A stretch of DNA of 64,000 nt from Rhodococcus rhodochrous (GTDB lineage Bacteria; Actinomycetota; Actinomycetes; Mycobacteriales; Mycobacteriaceae), in contig NZ_LT906450.1 in the NCBI RefSeq assembly GCF_900187265.1, positions 1,541,444 to 1,605,443 of the forward strand, given 5' to 3'. How positions within the stretch are numbered: position 1 is the stretch's first letter; the number at the start of each line of letters is the position of its first letter. The notes beneath the pieces were generated by a model. It worked only from the letters and a program-made list of their open reading frames with translations, was not told where the DNA came from and searched no databases. The translations under genes and the position numbers were made by a program. Shown here piece by piece: positions 26,836 to 35,407 of this stretch.

Positions 26836-27753
26836 ATGCTCCGGTCACCACGCAGATCGTTCGACGAGTCCGACGAGGGCCGCGCCTTCCACGCCGCGTA
26901 CGACGCACTTCTCGCGAAATGGCCGCACGGCACCGTGATCCACGATCTCGACTCCCGTTTCGGCACCACCCGCGTCACCGAGTACGGCCCGCCCGGCGCA
27001 CCGCCGGTCCTGCTCCTCCCGGGCGCCGGCGCCACGTCGATGGTCTGGTTCGCCAACGCCGCGGCACTGGGGGAGGCTCACCGGCTACTGGCCGTCGACA
27101 TCATCGGCGACGTCGGACGCAGCGTCACCGGCGGTGATCCCGTCCGCAGCGTCGACGATCTGCTCGAATGGCTCGGCTCCGTCGCCGATGCCCTCGGAGT
27201 GACGCGGTGTGCGGTCGTCGGTCACTCGTACGGCGCGATGATCGCGCTCGCGGCAGCCGTTCGCGCACCCCACCGGGTCGACCGGCTCGTGCTGCTCGAT
27301 CCCAACTCGTGCTTCGCCGGGATGCGGCCCGGATACCTCCTGCGGGCGCTTCCCGTCCTCCTGCGGCCCACGGCCGCCCGCGAACGGGCATTTCTCGGGT
27401 GGGAAACCCGAGGGGCACAACTCGATCCCGACTGGATCACCTTGATGGCGCTCGGCGCGGAGCATTTCCCGACCGCGAAGACGATCGTGCCCCGGCGGCC
27501 GTCACCCGAAGAGCTTGGGCGGTGCACGGCCGAGACCACGGTGGTGCTCGCGCCGTTCGGGCGCGTCCACGACCCCGACGAGGTGGGCCGCGCAGCGCGG
27601 AAGGCGCTCCCGTCCTGCCGGGTCGTCACCCTCACCGCCGGTACCCATCACACCCTGCCGATGTCCCCGAGCGACGAGATCGACACCGTGCTACGGGATG
27701 CGCTGGGGACCGGTGCTCCCGCCGATCGGAATTGTGATCCAGATCACCGATGA
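26836..27753 (+). CDS. Alpha/beta hydrolase under MarR control
   Basis: A 305-residue cytoplasmic hydrolase. The oxyanion region is LLLPGAGATSMVW (about 67-79), the nucleophile elbow GHSYGA (Ser near 136), and a late GTHHTLP carries the catalytic His. ATG at 26836 follows GGTGGAGG, whereas longer upstream frames cross the regulator's operator. It is related in layout to the membrane-anchored hydrolase at 55996-56994. Substrate unknown; MarR control suggests a response to an aromatic or toxic ester. Confidence 0.82.
   Translation: MLRSPRRSFDESDEGRAFHAAYDALLAKWPHGTVIHDLDSRFGTTRVTEYGPPGAPPVLLLPGAGATSMVWFANAAALGEAHRLLAVDIIGDVGRSVTGGDPVRSVDDLLEWLGSVADALGVTRCAVVGHSYGAMIALAAAVRAPHRVDRLVLLDPNSCFAGMRPGYLLRALPVLLRPTAARERAFLGWETRGAQLDPDWITLMALGAEHFPTAKTIVPRRPSPEELGRCTAETTVVLAPFGRVHDPDEVGRAARKALPSCRVVTLTAGTHHTLPMSPSDEIDTVLRDALGTGAPADRNCDPDHR
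27733..27748. promoter_or_regulatory. Crp/GlxR-like site upstream of the cAMP phosphodiesterase
   Basis: TGTGATCCAGATCACC matches the Crp/GlxR consensus TGTGA-N6-TCACA at nine of ten fixed positions. It overlaps the last codons of the upstream hydrolase and lies about 170 bases before the cAMP phosphodiesterase start. The rest of the 162-base gap shows no other motif I recognise. Confidence 0.5.
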
Positions 27754-27915
27754 ATGTCGGATTGTTCGTTTCCGCAGGTCACCACGTAGTAACGGACTGT
27801 TCGCCGCAGGTTCGGGGTCTCGATGTGAGCCGGAAGTCGTGGAGCCGTAGAAACACACTCGCTACGGTTGAAGGCGACGAAGTGCCCCGAAACGGGCGAA
27901 TGGAAGTGAGAGATC

Positions 27916-28836
27916 ATGGGCAGTTCTCCGGCCCCTGAGCGAATTGCCGAATACCCCAGACCTTCGCACACGCTGCTCCATCTCACCGACACCCATCTCG
28001 TCGGTGGAGACGAACTCCTCTACGGCACCGTCGACGCCGACACCCGCCTCGGGCTGATCCTCGACGACATCCGTGCCTCCCGGGTCCGACCCGACGCCCT
28101 GGTGTTCACCGGCGACCTCGCCGATCGCGGCCAGCCCGATGCCTACCGCAGGCTCCGCGGACTCGTCGAACCACTGGCCGCAGCACTCGACGCCGAGATC
28201 GTGTGGGCGATGGGCAACCACGACGACCGCGCGACCTTCCGTGAAGAGCTGCTCGACGAAGCGCCCCTCGGCGCACCGATCGACGCCGTCCACGCCGTGG
28301 GCGGACTTCGGATCGTCAGCCTCGACACCTCGGTCCCGGGCCACCACCACGGTGAGGTGACCGACGACCAGCTCGCCTGGCTGGCCGACGAACTCGCGAC
28401 ACCCTCGCCTTTCGGTACCGTTCTCGCACTGCATCATCCGCCCGTGCCGAGCGTGTTCGACATGGCTGTCCTCGTCGAACTGCGCGACCAGGCCGGTCTG
28501 GCCGAAGTACTGCGCGGCACCGATGTCCGCGCCATCCTCGGCGGTCATCTGCACTACTCGACCTCGGCCACGTTCGCGGGCATCCCGGTGTCCGTCGCCT
28601 CGTCGACCTGTTACACGCAGGACCTGAACGTCCCGGTCGGTTCGCAGCGCGGGCACGACGGCGCGCAGGGTTTCAACCTCGTGCACGTCTATCCCGACAC
28701 GATCGTGCACTCCGTGGTGCCCAGCGGAAGCTACGCCACCGCCGGGCAACCCCACACGGCCGAGGACGCGGCGCGGTGTCTGGCCGAGGCCGGCATCCGC
28801 ATCCCCGAGAACCCCGACCTCACCGTTCGGATCTAG
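27916..28836 (+). CDS. cpdA: Class III cyclic-nucleotide phosphodiesterase (CpdA/Rv0805-like)
   Basis: A 306-residue metallophosphoesterase. The dimetal ligands are visible in order: DTH (about 25-27), GDLADRG, GNHDD, HHPP and GGHLH. The length and layout match M. tuberculosis Rv0805, which hydrolyses 2',3'- and 3',5'-cAMP. It would lower cAMP and so affect Crp-type regulators; a Crp-like site lies upstream. Its TAG stop shares the CTAG with the stop of the convergent Stealth gene. Confidence 0.88.
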   Translation: MGSSPAPERIAEYPRPSHTLLHLTDTHLVGGDELLYGTVDADTRLGLILDDIRASRVRPDALVFTGDLADRGQPDAYRRLRGLVEPLAAALDAEIVWAMGNHDDRATFREELLDEAPLGAPIDAVHAVGGLRIVSLDTSVPGHHHGEVTDDQLAWLADELATPSPFGTVLALHHPPVPSVFDMAVLVELRDQAGLAEVLRGTDVRAILGGHLHYSTSATFAGIPVSVASSTCYTQDLNVPVGSQRGHDGAQGFNLVHVYPDTIVHSVVPSGSYATAGQPHTAEDAARCLAEAGIRIPENPDLTVRI

Positions 28837-30437
28837 CCGACGTCCGGTCGGCCCGGGTGGTCGGTCTCCCAGGGCGCCGGAATCGGGTAGTACCGCTCCA
28901 GGAACTGCGTGACCTTCGCGGTGCGCAGCTCCAGGTCGACCTCGGGCGTGCTGCCGTCGTTGAGGCAGAACAGGTCGAGATTGCGACGCGCCAGGATCGT
29001 GTCCAGATGTCGCAGACCGGACTTCACGGTGGTGTCGACGTACTCCACCTTCGCCGTGGTCTGCTGCACCGCGCGGCCGGTCAGCAGCGTGTAGTAGTGG
29101 TAGAAGGAGTTCGTCACCGAGATGTTGTCTGCCGCCCGGAACGGGCTCGCCGCCGTCGCAGCGAACTCGTCCGCGAACTCGCGTTCCATCTCCGCCATGA
29201 TCGACCTGCGCAACGGGACCGGCGTGTGTTCGAGGTGCCGAGTGATGGTGACCCCGAAGCGATCCTGCAGGAGCTTGCGGTTCATGCGGGCGGAGTTCTC
29301 GAATCCGCTGCGCGACGGGTCGTTCCGGCCGAGCCCGATCCGCACGTCGCACTCGATGAACTTGCTGACACCCCCGCCGGAGAAGAACAGGCTCGGGCTC
29401 ACCCGGCGACCGAAGAACATGTCGTCGTTCGAATACAGGAAGTGCTCGGACAGCCCCGGGATGTGGTGCAGTTGCGACTCGACCGCCATCGAGTTGTAGG
29501 TGGGCAGCGCCGACGGGTCGGCGAAGAACTCCTCGCTCCGCACGAACGTCACACGCGGGTCGTCGGCGAGCCACGCCGGTCGCGGCGAGTCGGTGGCGAC
29601 GAAGATCCGCCGCACCCACGGCGCGTACATGTGGACCGAACGCAGGGCGTACTTGAGTTCGTTGATCTGCCGGTAGCGCGCCGGCGAGTCGTCGCCTTCG
29701 CCGACGACGTAGTTCTGCATCAGCTTCGCGCGCTTGGCCTGGAACGACTTCGACGACCCGTCCACCCACGAGAACACGAGGTCGATCTCGAACGGGATGT
29801 CGCCGGGGTGGCGGTCGAACATGCCCTCGATCGTGGGCCACAGCTGTCCGTACCGCTCGACCGTCGTGCGGCGCATCTCGTCGCGCAGGGCGACCGTGCG
29901 GGTGAGGGCGTTCGGGCGAGGCATGATCACCTCGTCGTCGGTGTAGGTCCACAGTTCGATGTCCACACCGTTCGACGCGCCGTACCGCATCCCGCTGGTC
30001 AGTTCGACGCGCGGGCGGAACAGCCGGAACACACGGTCCTTCCTGTCGCGTGAGAGCCGTCCGTCCGACACCGGGACCGGGCGTCGCTTCGAGCCGACGG
30101 CCTTCGAGTAGAACGGCTCGTCGGCGCACCCCTCGGCGAGCGCGGCACGCAGCCTCTTCCGATCGGCGCGGTCGATCGCCAGGATCGGGCGGTCGCTGTC
30201 GTCGCGCACGAGCAGGTAGTCGATGTGCGCCCGATCGAGGACGCGGCGCAGGAACAGCACGTCCTCGATCTGCGCTTCGTCGGGCGTCGTGGTGGTGATC
30301 GGGATGGCGTAGCGATCCTCGAACCACACCACTTCCTGGTGTTTCGCCGGCCCGCGGACCGTGGAGCGGCCGAGGGGAGGAGCGTCTCCGAACTGCGGAG
30401 AAAGGGAGACGTAGGGAGCGTTGTGGGTGGCCGGCAT
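28833..30437 (-). CDS. Stealth-family sugar-phosphate transferase
   Basis: A 534-residue protein of the Stealth family, enzymes that transfer hexose-1-phosphate to make phosphate-linked surface polysaccharides. Region CR1 is [10 protein letters not shown] (218-227), CR2 is [25 protein letters not shown] (about 259-283), CR3 is [16 protein letters not shown] (about 330-345), and a C-terminal FCLND fits CR4. The first ~200 residues look like an extra N-terminal domain. No membrane segment is evident. It likely helps build a cell-envelope glycan. It converges on the phosphodiesterase gene. Confidence 0.88.
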   Translation of the reverse strand: MPATHNAPYVSLSPQFGDAPPLGRSTVRGPAKHQEVVWFEDRYAIPITTTTPDEAQIEDVLFLRRVLDRAHIDYLLVRDDSDRPILAIDRADRKRLRAALAEGCADEPFYSKAVGSKRRPVPVSDGRLSRDRKDRVFRLFRPRVELTSGMRYGASNGVDIELWTYTDDEVIMPRPNALTRTVALRDEMRRTTVERYGQLWPTIEGMFDRHPGDIPFEIDLVFSWVDGSSKSFQAKRAKLMQNYVVGEGDDSPARYRQINELKYALRSVHMYAPWVRRIFVATDSPRPAWLADDPRVTFVRSEEFFADPSALPTYNSMAVESQLHHIPGLSEHFLYSNDDMFFGRRVSPSLFFSGGGVSKFIECDVRIGLGRNDPSRSGFENSARMNRKLLQDRFGVTITRHLEHTPVPLRRSIMAEMEREFADEFAATAASPFRAADNISVTNSFYHYYTLLTGRAVQQTTAKVEYVDTTVKSGLRHLDTILARRNLDLFCLNDGSTPEVDLELRTAKVTQFLERYYPIPAPWETDHPGRPDVG

Positions 30438-30589
30438 GTGCGTCGGAATCTCCTTTCACGAGTCGGGGACGAGAACGATCATTTTAACGTCGATCTGAGC
30501 TAAGTTCTCGCGTAGGCGATGTGACGATCCTGTGAACGCCGACCCTGCCGGCTCTCGAAGGCCGAACCGGTGCCGTGTAGCCTGTCCGC

Positions 30590-30675
30590 AGGACTCGACA
30601 CGGGGTGCCGGAAACGGCTGAGAGAACACCCGTCGAACCTGATCTCGATTATGCGAGCGAAGGGATGCCGAGCCG
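30590..30675 (+). ncRNA. TPP (thiamine pyrophosphate) riboswitch
   Basis: The THI-element core is clear: ACGGGGTGCC, then GGCTGAGAGAACACCC, GAACCTGATCT, and CGATTATGCGAGCGAAGGGA. These fit the TPP-binding J2/3 (CUGAGA) and J4/5 regions of the class. CTCG at the 5' side and CGAG at the 3' side can close P1. It lies about 60 bases upstream of the SDR gene. TPP binding normally lowers expression of the genes behind, so the SDR/LLM pair should be off when thiamine is plentiful. Confidence 0.92.
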
Positions 30676-30736
30676 GCGCCGGGCCACAGGTCTGTCGCCC
30701 TCACGCACCCTTCCCCACACAGGGAAGGCACAGAAG

Positions 30737-31501
30737 ATGTCATTGCAGAACCAGGTCGTCCTCGTCACCGGCGCCGGTCGCGGCCTCGGCCGCAGCATCG
30801 CGCAGGCGTTCGCCGACGAAGGAGCCGCCGTCGTCCTCGACTACCGGCGCAGCGGCGAGGGCGCTCACGAACTGGCCGACAAGATCGGACCCGAGCGGGC
30901 GGTCGCGCTGAAGGCCGATGTCACCGACCGCGCCGACGTCGAAGCGCTGTTCACCCGGGCCCGCGAGCACTTCGGACGTCCCGTCACCACGGTCGTCAAC
31001 AACGCCCTGCCCGATTTCTCCTTCAACGGCGACGCTCGGCCCAAGGCAGACGAGATCGGATACGACCGGTTCGGAGCCCAGTTCGACGGTGTCGTCGGCG
31101 GCGCGGTCAACATCATCCAGGCGGCTCTGCCGGGCATGCGCGAGGCCGGTGGCGGCAGCATCGTCAACATCGGCACCAACCTGTTCCAGCACCCCGTCGT
31201 CCCGTACCACGACTACACCGCGGCCAAGGCCGCGCTGCTGTCGCTGACCCGCACCTTCGCCGCCGACCTCGGCCCCGACGGGATCCGCGTCAACATGGTC
31301 TCCGGCGGTCTGCTGCGCACGACCGACGCATCGTCGGCGACCCCCGAAGCGGTGTTCGACCTCATCGCGTCGTCGACGCCGCTGCGGAAGGTCACCACGC
31401 CCGAGGACTTCGCGGCGGCGGTGCTGTTCTTCGCCTCCGACTGGTCGCGGGCCGTCACCGGACAGAACCTGGTGGTCGACGGGGGACTGGTGATGAACTG
31501 A
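30737..31501 (+). CDS. SDR-family oxidoreductase under a TPP riboswitch
   Basis: A 254-residue short-chain dehydrogenase/reductase. The cofactor motif is TGAGRGLG (11-18), NN appears in VVNNALP, and the active-site YTAAK is present. At the usual catalytic Ser the sequence reads NIGTNLF, with Thr or Asn where most SDRs have NISS, so catalysis may differ. ATG at 30737 lies just after the riboswitch; the frame is open upstream but runs through the aptamer. Its stop overlaps the next gene's start by one base. It probably reduces or oxidises an intermediate of the flavin monooxygenase's substrate. Confidence 0.88.
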   Translation: MSLQNQVVLVTGAGRGLGRSIAQAFADEGAAVVLDYRRSGEGAHELADKIGPERAVALKADVTDRADVEALFTRAREHFGRPVTTVVNNALPDFSFNGDARPKADEIGYDRFGAQFDGVVGGAVNIIQAALPGMREAGGGSIVNIGTNLFQHPVVPYHDYTAAKAALLSLTRTFAADLGPDGIRVNMVSGGLLRTTDASSATPEAVFDLIASSTPLRKVTTPEDFAAAVLFFASDWSRAVTGQNLVVDGGLVMN

Positions 31502-32805
31502 TGACCGGACCACGCACCCTCCACCTCAACGCTTTCCTCTACGGCGTCGGGCACCACTCGTCGGCATGGCGGCATCCCGACTCCGCGGCCGAACGCATCG
31601 GCGACATCACGTATTTCGAGGAACTCGCACGCACCGCCGAACGCGGATGTCTCGACGCGGTGTTCTTCGCCGACGGTCACAGCGTCAACCCGAAGTACAC
31701 AGCGGGCACCACCTGGTTCCTCGAACCGCTCACCGCACTGTCGGCGATGGCCCGCGCGACCGAGCGCATCGGTCTCGTCACCACCGTCTCCGCGAGTTTC
31801 TTCACGCCCTTCCACGCCGCGCGGATGCTCGCCTCGCTCGACCACATCAGCGGGGGACGGGTGGGCGCGAACATCGTCACCTCGATGTTCGACGAGGAAG
31901 CCCGCAACCACGGATTCGACTCCTTGCCACCGCACGCCGAACGGTACGCGCGGGCGGAGGAATTCATCGAGGTGCTCTGCGCGCTGTGGGATTCGTGGGA
32001 CGACGGCGGTGTTCTCGTCGACCGGACGGGTGGCAGATTCCTCGACTCCGACGCGATCCGTCCGATCCATCACCGGGGCAAGCACTTCCGCGTCGACGGT
32101 CCGCTGACCGTGCCGCGGTGCCCGCAAGGCCGCCCGGTGCTGTTCCAGGCCGGCGCCTCGGAGACCGGACGCAACCTGGCGGCCCGTCACGCCGAGGCCG
32201 TCTACTCCGTCGCGTGGGACATGACCGCGGCGCTCGAGTACGCCACCGACCTGCGTGCGCGGATCACCGCGGCAGGCAGGGATCCCGGGACGGTCGCCGT
32301 CCTGCCCGGACTCGTCACCTACGTCGGTCGCACCGAAGCGGAGGCGTGGGCGAAGAAGGCCGAACTCGATGCGCTTCTCGACGTGGACGCCGCCATTACC
32401 CAGCTCGGCGTGTTCACGGGTCAGGACTACACCGCTCACGACCTCGACGCCCCCGTCGCCGACCTGCCGCCCATCGAGGAGTTCAGCGGTCCGCAGGGTC
32501 GTTATGCGACGGTGCAGCGCATCATCGAGACCCGTCGTCCCACCCTGCGCGAGCTGCTCGGCTACCTCGCCGCGGGTGGTGGTCACGCGACCATGATCGG
32601 CACCCCCGAATCCGTCGCCGACAGCATCGAGGAATGGTTCACCGCGGGCGCCTGCGACGGCTTCAACCTGATGTGCCCCGCCTATCCGGATTCGCTCGAC
32701 GACTTCGTCGACCTCGTCGTCCCGGAACTGCAGCGTCGTGGCCTGTTCCGGACCGAGTATCCCGGCTCGACCCTGCGCGACTCGCTCGGTCTGAAGTCGC
32801 CGTAG
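31501..32805 (+). CDS. LLM-class flavin-dependent monooxygenase (NtaA/DszA-like) under a TPP riboswitch
   Basis: A 434-residue FMNH2-dependent monooxygenase of the bacterial luciferase-like fold, in the NtaA/SnaA/DszA subgroup. Features include LHLNAFLYGVGHHSSAWRHP at the start, VFFADGHS, GLVTTVSASFFTPFHAAR, and RPVLFQAGASETGRNLAARHAE. Relatives cleave C-N or C-S bonds with reduced flavin from a separate reductase; none is adjacent. It is translationally coupled to the SDR and shares its TPP riboswitch. A role in salvaging or degrading a thiazole, pyrimidine or other thiamine-related compound is inferred only from that control. Confidence 0.88.
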   Translation: MTGPRTLHLNAFLYGVGHHSSAWRHPDSAAERIGDITYFEELARTAERGCLDAVFFADGHSVNPKYTAGTTWFLEPLTALSAMARATERIGLVTTVSASFFTPFHAARMLASLDHISGGRVGANIVTSMFDEEARNHGFDSLPPHAERYARAEEFIEVLCALWDSWDDGGVLVDRTGGRFLDSDAIRPIHHRGKHFRVDGPLTVPRCPQGRPVLFQAGASETGRNLAARHAEAVYSVAWDMTAALEYATDLRARITAAGRDPGTVAVLPGLVTYVGRTEAEAWAKKAELDALLDVDAAITQLGVFTGQDYTAHDLDAPVADLPPIEEFSGPQGRYATVQRIIETRRPTLRELLGYLAAGGGHATMIGTPESVADSIEEWFTAGACDGFNLMCPAYPDSLDDFVDLVVPELQRRGLFRTEYPGSTLRDSLGLKSP

Positions 32806-32812
32806 CGGAGAA

Positions 32813-32870
32813 GAGCGCGAAGCGGTCATCGGAGCGGGTTGTAGCGTGCACCGATGACCGTTTCGCGCTC
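32813..32870. terminator. Bidirectional hairpin between convergent genes
   Basis: A 20-base arm at 32813-32832 pairs with 32851-32870 with a single non-Watson-Crick position, over an 18-base loop. It sits in the 83-base gap between the stops of the LLM monooxygenase and the convergent beta-lactamase-like gene, as expected for a shared terminator. The core GCGAA-GGTCATC resembles hairpin family B around 39.8, 51.4 and 53.2 kb. Confidence 0.75.
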
Positions 32871-32888
32871 TCGAGCCGGCCGGTACGA

Positions 32889-34169
32889 TCAGCCTCCCGG
32901 CGTCGGCGCGGGTGTGCTCTCCTCCGCTCCGGGAGCCCGTGCCGGATCGCCCGGCGCCTGATAGCTCGAGCCGTAGAAGATCGGCAGGATGCCCTTGACG
33001 AGGGTCAGCGCCGAACCTTCACCCGACGGCACCGTCGACAGATTGGTCGCGATGACGATCGTCAGGTCGGTCTCCGGGTCGTGGCCCATGAAGGTCATGA
33101 AGCCCGGAAGCTGACCGTCGTGTCCGAGCAACGGGCCGAACTGCGCCATGCCGAGGCCGTAGCCTGCGGTTCCGCCGCCCACCGACTGCACGCTGTCGAG
33201 CCGGGTCTGCTGCATCTGCTCATCGAGCAGACCGCCGCCGACCAGCGCCTTCACGTAGGTGGTCATGTCGTCGACGGTGGAGATCGCAGCACCCGCGGTC
33301 CACGTCCACGACGGGTTGTCATCGGTCACGTCGTTCGGCTTCAACGTTCCTGCAACCGCTGCGGCCTGCTCGTCCTCCGGCAGTGCGAAGGTGTCGATGG
33401 TGGAGACGTTGGTGCCGAACATGTAGCCCTGCGGATGCGGATCGGGAATGGAGGAGTCGTCGTTCGCCGGGAACGAGGTGTCCGCCAGTCCGAGCGGGAC
33501 GAAGATGCGTTCGTCGAACGCCTCCGCGATCGGCATGCCGGTCAGTTCTTCCACGACGAGTCCGAGCAGCACCGTATTCGTATTGCTGTATTCGAACTGC
33601 TCACCGGGTGGGAAGTTCACGGGATAGGAGAACGCGATCTCGAGCAACTCCTCCGGCGTCCACGCCTTCTCGGGCTCGCGGTCCAGCGTCGCGTTGAACT
33701 CCGGGTCGAAGCTGTAGCTGTACAGGCCGCTCCGCATCTCGGCGAGCTGCGCAATGGTGATCGTGTCGCCGTTCGGGACACCCTCGACGTACTTCGATAT
33801 CGGGTCGTCGAGCGACAGTCGACCTTCCTCCACCAACTGCAGGACGGCGGTCACCGTCATCGTCTTCGTGTTGCTCCCGATGCGGAAATGGTCGTCGGCG
33901 GAGATCGGGTCGTCGGCATCGATGGTGGAAGTGCCGAACGTGCCGGTCCAATCACCGCGGTCGGGGGAGCTGATCTGGACCACCGCGCCGGGAATGGCGT
34001 TGTCGCGCATCAACTGCTCCACGGTGGATTGCAGCTCGGCCACGTACGCGGGCTGAGCAGCCTCGGTGGAGGTCGGCGACGGTGTGGATTCGGGTTCGGT
34101 GGTGTCGGAATTGCACGCCGAGGCGGTCAGTACGGCCACCGTCAAGAGCGACGCTGCGAGTGTCTTCAT
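32889..34169 (-). CDS. Beta-lactamase-like serine hydrolase lipoprotein
   Basis: A 426-residue class C beta-lactamase/DD-carboxypeptidase-fold hydrolase. The lipoprotein signal ends in a TASAC lipobox (about residues 15-19), followed by a Ser/Thr/Pro linker. Catalytic motifs are SxxK as GSNTKTMT, YxN as YSN, and HDG in place of KTG, the usual arrangement in esterase/peptidase-like members. It should be anchored outside the membrane and act on cell wall peptides or esters. The ATG at 34169 gives the signal peptide; the longer frame upstream does not. Confidence 0.87.
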   Translation of the reverse strand: MKTLAASLLTVAVLTASACNSDTTEPESTPSPTSTEAAQPAYVAELQSTVEQLMRDNAIPGAVVQISSPDRGDWTGTFGTSTIDADDPISADDHFRIGSNTKTMTVTAVLQLVEEGRLSLDDPISKYVEGVPNGDTITIAQLAEMRSGLYSYSFDPEFNATLDREPEKAWTPEELLEIAFSYPVNFPPGEQFEYSNTNTVLLGLVVEELTGMPIAEAFDERIFVPLGLADTSFPANDDSSIPDPHPQGYMFGTNVSTIDTFALPEDEQAAAVAGTLKPNDVTDDNPSWTWTAGAAISTVDDMTTYVKALVGGGLLDEQMQQTRLDSVQSVGGGTAGYGLGMAQFGPLLGHDGQLPGFMTFMGHDPETDLTIVIATNLSTVPSGEGSALTLVKGILPIFYGSSYQAPGDPARAPGAEESTPAPTPGG

Positions 34170-34348
34170 CAATCGTCTGCTTTCGGGATCGGTGGTCCCC
34201 GAAAGAACAGGGGACTCTGTGATGGTGTCACGAATTCGGACATTTCCCGCTGTAGAGGTAAATTTTTCACCCTCTCCGAACGATTCCGATCGCAGTGTCC
34301 CTCGTGTCATCCTGGAGCGGGACCGAATCCGTGTTCGGAGGTCGAATC

Positions 34349-35395
34349 ATGAAGGCACTGGTGTTCCACGGGCCGGGGAAACGATCGTGGAAGGACGTTC
34401 CCGACGCGACGATCCAGGACAGTACCGATGCCGTGGTACGCGTCGACGCCGTCACCATCTGCGGCACCGACCTGCACATCCTCGGAGGTGACGTCCCCGA
34501 GGTGACCGACGGACGGATCCTCGGTCACGAGGCCGTCGGGACCGTGGTCGAAGTGGGCGACGGAGTGCAGACACTCGCGCCCGGCGACCGCGTGCTCGTC
34601 TCGTGTGTCACAGCGTGCGGCACGTGCCGGTTCTGCCGCGAGAGCCGCTACGGGCAATGCCTCGGAGGAGGCGGCTGGATCCTCGGGCATCTGATCGACG
34701 GCACCCAGGCCGAACTGGTCCGAGTTCCGTACGCCGACAATTCGACCCACCGGATTCCCGACGGCGTGAGCGACGAACAGATGCTCATGCTCGCCGACAT
34801 CCTGCCCACCTCTTACGAGGTCGGTGTTCTCAACGGCCGTCTCCGGCCGGCGGACGTGGTCGTCATCATCGGTGCCGGTCCCATCGGGCTCGCCGCCATC
34901 CTCGCCGCACGACTGTTCAGTCCGAGCCGCATCGTCGCCGTCGACCTCGCCGACAGCCGCCTCGAAGCGGCGAAGGCATTCGGGGCGAACGTCGTGGTCA
35001 ACAGCGGTCGCGACGACGTGGCGGCGGTCGTCCGAGATCTCACCGGAGGTCTCGGCGCCGACGTCACGATGGAGGCCGTCGGTTATCCGGAGACGTTCGA
35101 ACAGGCGGTCGCGCTCGCGCGGCCGTGCGGGCACGTCGCCAACATCGGTGTGCACGGCAAGCCCGCGACGCTGCACCTCGAGGACATCTGGATCAAGAAC
35201 CTGACGATCACCACCGGCCTCGTCGACACCTACTCGACGCCCACCCTCATCGGTCTCGTGAGCAGTGGTCAGCTCGACACGTCACCGATGATCACGCACC
35301 GGTTCGCGCTCGACGAGTTCGAACAGGCCTACGACGTGTTCTCCCGCGCCGGCGAAACCGGTGCCTTGAAGGTGCTCCTCACCGCCGGTTCGTGA
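34349..35395 (+). CDS. Zinc-dependent alcohol dehydrogenase
   Basis: A 348-residue medium-chain dehydrogenase. Catalytic zinc ligands are Cys in TICGTDLH and His-Glu in GHEAVG; a structural zinc site is represented by CVTACGTCRFCRESRYGQC. The Rossmann motif is GAGPIG (about 182-187). It oxidises alcohols or diols with NAD(P). ATG at 34349 follows CGGAGG. It is a single gene, with 12 bases between its stop and the convergent glucosidase stop. Substrate unknown. Confidence 0.9.
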   Translation: MKALVFHGPGKRSWKDVPDATIQDSTDAVVRVDAVTICGTDLHILGGDVPEVTDGRILGHEAVGTVVEVGDGVQTLAPGDRVLVSCVTACGTCRFCRESRYGQCLGGGGWILGHLIDGTQAELVRVPYADNSTHRIPDGVSDEQMLMLADILPTSYEVGVLNGRLRPADVVVIIGAGPIGLAAILAARLFSPSRIVAVDLADSRLEAAKAFGANVVVNSGRDDVAAVVRDLTGGLGADVTMEAVGYPETFEQAVALARPCGHVANIGVHGKPATLHLEDIWIKNLTITTGLVDTYSTPTLIGLVSSGQLDTSPMITHRFALDEFEQAYDVFSRAGETGALKVLLTAGS

Positions 35396-35407
35396 CCGCT
35401 ACTGCGT

